Part shown: positions 4,635 to 7,297 of the stretch, one piece after another
How positions within the stretch are numbered: the stretch's first letter is position 1
How the letters are laid out: each line of letters begins with the position of its first letter
Program-made: the position numbers and the translations under genes
Source of the DNA: Chitinophagaceae bacterium
Lineage (GTDB): Bacteria > Bacteroidota > Bacteroidia > Chitinophagales > Chitinophagaceae
DNA: 7,297 bases
Direction: 5' to 3'
NCBI GenBank assembly: GCA_947463105.1
Contig: CANHSD010000136.1
Location: forward strand, 1 to 7,297
Notes under the pieces: model-generated
Told to the model about the DNA's origin: nothing
What the model saw: only the letters and a program-made list of their open reading frames with translations
The model's database searches: none

Positions 4635-7297
4635 ATGCACAAAAACAAACTGCCCATTTCGACAACCAATGGTAAAGCATTTGCTTTATTGTTTTTTATC
4701 TTGATTATTGCCACAGTATCATCCTTATATGCAAGACCTGTATCCCGGAAACAGCAAGATAAACCAGGAATTGGTATACAGTCCTTGCATTGTGAAAATC
4801 AACAAAACCCTTTGGGCATTGATGCTCTTCACCCAAGACTGGGATGGATTTTAAAATCCAGTGCAGGGGAACGTGGACAATTTCAAACAGCATATCAAAT
4901 TCAAGTTACCAGCAGCATTAAACTGCTGTACGCCGGCCAGCCAGATCTCTGGGACAGTGGAATCATCGACAGTATTCAATCCAACAACATCAGCTATCAA
5001 GGTAAAGGACTTTCATCTGAAAAAAGATATTACTGGCGGATAAAAATATGGGACAGGCATCACAAGGCTTCAGCATGGAGCCCTGTTGCATTTTGGGAAA
5101 TGGGATTGCTCAATGCGTCAGATTGGAAAGGAAAATGGATTGAAGAAATTAAGGCCTCATCTGAGGAAAACAAAAACCTTTATGAAGACAAAGCAGCTCC
5201 TCTTTTCAGAAGGGATTTCACGGCTCCCCGTAAAATAAAAAAAGCCGTAATGCATGTCAGTGGTTTAGGATATTACGAGGCTTTTTTGAACGGTAAAAAA
5301 GTCGGTAATAAGGTATTGGAACCTGGATGGACGAATTATTCCAAAAGAATCTTATACAGCACGTATAACGTAACCCCGTATTTAACGGAAGGAAACAATT
5401 GCATTGGAATGGTGTTGGGGAACGGGTGGTATAATCCTTTGCCAATGAAATTCTGGGGACGGAGAAATATTCGGGAATCTTTGACTGTTGGTGAACCAAA
5501 ATTTATCATGCAGTTAAACATTGAATATTCAGACGGCACAAAAGACCACATCGTATCTGATGATGCTTGGAAAGTTACTGCTGGGCCTATTCTACAGAAC
5601 AATATTTACCTCGGCGAAAAATATGATGCACGAAAAGAAGTTCCGGGTTGGAGCAAAGCAGGATTGAATACAGGCAACTGGCGATCGGTGAAAACTTCAG
5701 CCGAACCAGGCGGAAAATTATGTTCAGAACAAGTACCTCCCATTGTGGCTGGAGACACCATCTTACCCATCTCCATCAAAAAATTGGGAGACGGAAAGCT
5801 TATTGTTGATTTTGGAAGAAATTTTAGCGGCATCATCAGATTAGAGGCAAAAGGTCCTGCGGGCACACTCATCAACCTTAGATACGGGGAACTCTTGTAT
5901 CGCAACGGGGAACTGAATGTAATGACGAGCACAGCAGGGCAGATCAAACGAAAAGGAGTGGGAGGACCCGGAGCTCCTGATACGGCATATGCCAGGGATC
6001 AGTTTATACTTGGCGGGAAAATGAAAGATGTATTCCAGCCAAAATTTACTTTTCATGGATTCCGCTATGTTGAGGTTTCAGGGTTTCCGGGCACACTGCG
6101 ACCACAAGACATCAAAGGTTTGGTGATGTTTTCAAATGTTCCGGATGCCGGAGACTTCAGCTGCTCTGATTCGCTGATCAATCAAATACAAAAGATTTCT
6201 CTGAATACTTTTAAGAGCAATATTTTTAGTGTCCAGTCAGATTGCCCGCACAGGGAACGTTTTGGGTATGGTGGCGACATCGTGGCAACCAGTGAGGCAT
6301 TTATCTACAACTATGACATGTCTGGTTTTTATGAAAAAACAGTAATTGATTTTGCAGATGAAGCCCAGCCAGATGGAGGCTTAACAGAGACAGCACCTTT
6401 TGTAGGCATTGCCAGTGATGGATTGGGAGGAAAGTCGGGGCCAATTGAATGGGGATCTGCACATCCAATGTTGGTTGATCAACTTTATCAGTATTATGGG
6501 AATATTGACTTGGTCCGTGAACAGTATCCTGTTGTAAAAAACTGGGTTGATTTCATGGAACGCAATGCAAAAGGGGGTATCATCAATATAACCATAGGGG
6601 ATCATGAAAGCATTGATAAAAAATTAGTGGGATCAAGTGCTACTGCTTTTTACTATTACAACACCCTTCTGCTAACGAAGTTTGCTAAACTGTTGCACAA
6701 ACAGGATGACCACAAAAAATATGATGCACTTAAAGAAACGATTAAAGCGGCCTTTATTGCCAAATATGTTGATGCTGCCAGCGGAAATATAGACAATCGT
6801 ACAGCAGCGGCACAGGCATATGGTCTATTTTTTAATTTAATTCCAGATAATTCCTTCGATGCAGTACTCAAGGTATTGTTGGACAATATCACAAAAAATG
6901 ATGACCACATCACTGCAGGAATTTTTGGCACAAAATTCATCTTGGACGTATTGAGCAGCACAGGGAATGGGAGCAAAGCCTACACAATGGCAACACAAAA
7001 AACATTTCCAGGATGGGGATATATGTTGGCGAATGGAGCCACTACATTATGGGAGCACTGGCCACTGGAAGAAAATATCTATTCACACAATCATCCTATG
7101 TTTGGATCCATCAGCGAATGGTTTTACAAATACCTGGCTGGCATTCGTCCTGCAAATGATGCTGTAGGCTACAACAAAATCATCATCCATCCGCAAATAA
7201 ATGATTTGCAGTGGGCAAAAGCCTCATACAATGCTGTACTTGGGAAAGTAAGCACTTACTGGAAAAAAACAGGAAAAATATTGACGCTGGACATCAC
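4635..7297 (+). CDS. Exported GH78 alpha-L-rhamnosidase, 3' end cut by window edge
   Basis: The frame is open for 887 codons from the ATG at 4635 to the right edge, without a stop. Residues 1-33 form a signal peptide (Lys-containing start, long hydrophobic core, cleavage after LYA). The order fits GH78: an Ig/Fn3-like N-terminal domain (about 48-157, ending before WKGKWI), a carbohydrate-binding-like beta domain (about 190-375), a beta domain beginning near 378 (VDFGRNFSG, then a conserved RYGE), the (alpha/alpha)6 catalytic barrel (about 500-830) and the start of the C-terminal beta domain (AGIRP onwards, 835 to the edge). The active-site segment DCPHRERFGYGGD (536-548) supplies Asp536, Glu541 and Asp548, spaced like Asp567, Glu572 and Asp579 of Bacillus GL1 RhaB, where Glu572 is not replaced by the RDER variant. 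WEHW (806-809) carries Glu807, matching the general-base Glu. GDHESID (655-661) and NHPMFGS are further family landmarks. The enzyme should release terminal alpha-L-rhamnose by inversion outside the cytoplasm. GH78 enzymes are usually about 900-1100 residues, so only a short tail is missing. Confidence 0.95.
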   Translation, partial: MHKNKLPISTTNGKAFALLFFILIIATVSSLYARPVSRKQQDKPGIGIQSLHCENQQNPLGIDALHPRLGWILKSSAGERGQFQTAYQIQVTSSIKLLYAGQPDLWDSGIIDSIQSNNISYQGKGLSSEKRYYWRIKIWDRHHKASAWSPVAFWEMGLLNASDWKGKWIEEIKASSEENKNLYEDKAAPLFRRDFTAPRKIKKAVMHVSGLGYYEAFLNGKKVGNKVLEPGWTNYSKRILYSTYNVTPYLTEGNNCIGMVLGNGWYNPLPMKFWGRRNIRESLTVGEPKFIMQLNIEYSDGTKDHIVSDDAWKVTAGPILQNNIYLGEKYDARKEVPGWSKAGLNTGNWRSVKTSAEPGGKLCSEQVPPIVAGDTILPISIKKLGDGKLIVDFGRNFSGIIRLEAKGPAGTLINLRYGELLYRNGELNVMTSTAGQIKRKGVGGPGAPDTAYARDQFILGGKMKDVFQPKFTFHGFRYVEVSGFPGTLRPQDIKGLVMFSNVPDAGDFSCSDSLINQIQKISLNTFKSNIFSVQSDCPHRERFGYGGDIVATSEAFIYNYDMSGFYEKTVIDFADEAQPDGGLTETAPFVGIASDGLGGKSGPIEWGSAHPMLVDQLYQYYGNIDLVREQYPVVKNWVDFMERNAKGGIINITIGDHESIDKKLVGSSATAFYYYNTLLLTKFAKLLHKQDDHKKYDALKETIKAAFIAKYVDAASGNIDNRTAAAQAYGLFFNLIPDNSFDAVLKVLLDNITKNDDHITAGIFGTKFILDVLSSTGNGSKAYTMATQKTFPGWGYMLANGATTLWEHWPLEENIYSHNHPMFGSISEWFYKYLAGIRPANDAVGYNKIIIHPQINDLQWAKASYNAVLGKVSTYWKKTGKILTLDI

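Noticed and set aside
4861..5043. 60-codon plus-strand frame near the 5' part of the rhamnosidase gene
   Set aside because: The rhamnosidase frame with its Ig/Fn3-like domain covers the region without interruption, so there is no sign of a frameshift or separate gene.
5336..5947. Minus-strand open frames of 88 and 113 codons
   Set aside because: They run antisense to the continuous, motif-rich rhamnosidase frame and resemble nothing; shadow frames.

Overview
The window looks like chromosomal DNA from a member of the Bacteroidota. The evidence is moderately AT-rich coding sequence, translation starts in A/T-rich leaders without a clear Shine-Dalgarno sequence, exported proteins with classical signal peptides, and protein types typical of that phylum (a HEYGHEW-type M1 peptidase and a GH78 rhamnosidase with a DCPHRER active-site segment). 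I cannot assign a genus; a soil or freshwater Chitinophagales/Sphingobacteriales-like bacterium is only a guess. No RNA gene, mobile element, CRISPR array, attachment site or strong terminator hairpin was seen.

Layout, all on the + strand: (1) the 3' end of an unrecognised gene, ending at 394; (2) an exported M1-family zinc metallopeptidase, 437-2074; (3) a second, divergent exported M1 metallopeptidase, 2074-3708, whose start codon shares one base with the previous stop (TAATG); (4) a polytopic membrane protein of the TauE/SafE type, 3734-4597; (5) an exported GH78 alpha-L-rhamnosidase, 4635 to beyond the right edge, with the last part of its C-terminal domain missing. The gaps are 42, 25 and 37 bases, so no gene-free stretch exceeds 300 bases. 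The spacing suggests one transcription unit whose promoter lies outside or upstream of the window.

Three of the five proteins (both peptidases and the rhamnosidase) carry N-terminal signal peptides, and a fourth is an inner-membrane transporter-like protein. The most economical reading is a periplasmic or cell-surface degradation set: the peptidases trim peptides and the rhamnosidase removes terminal alpha-L-rhamnose from glycans or glycosides. The transporter could move a sulfur-containing anion or another small organic anion. That the four act on one substrate (for instance a rhamnosylated glycopeptide or a sulfated rhamnose polymer) is inference from proximity. I did not find a clearly new system; the points most worth a second look are the divergent M1 pair, the TauE/SafE gene between peptidase and glycosidase genes, and the unidentified left-edge gene.
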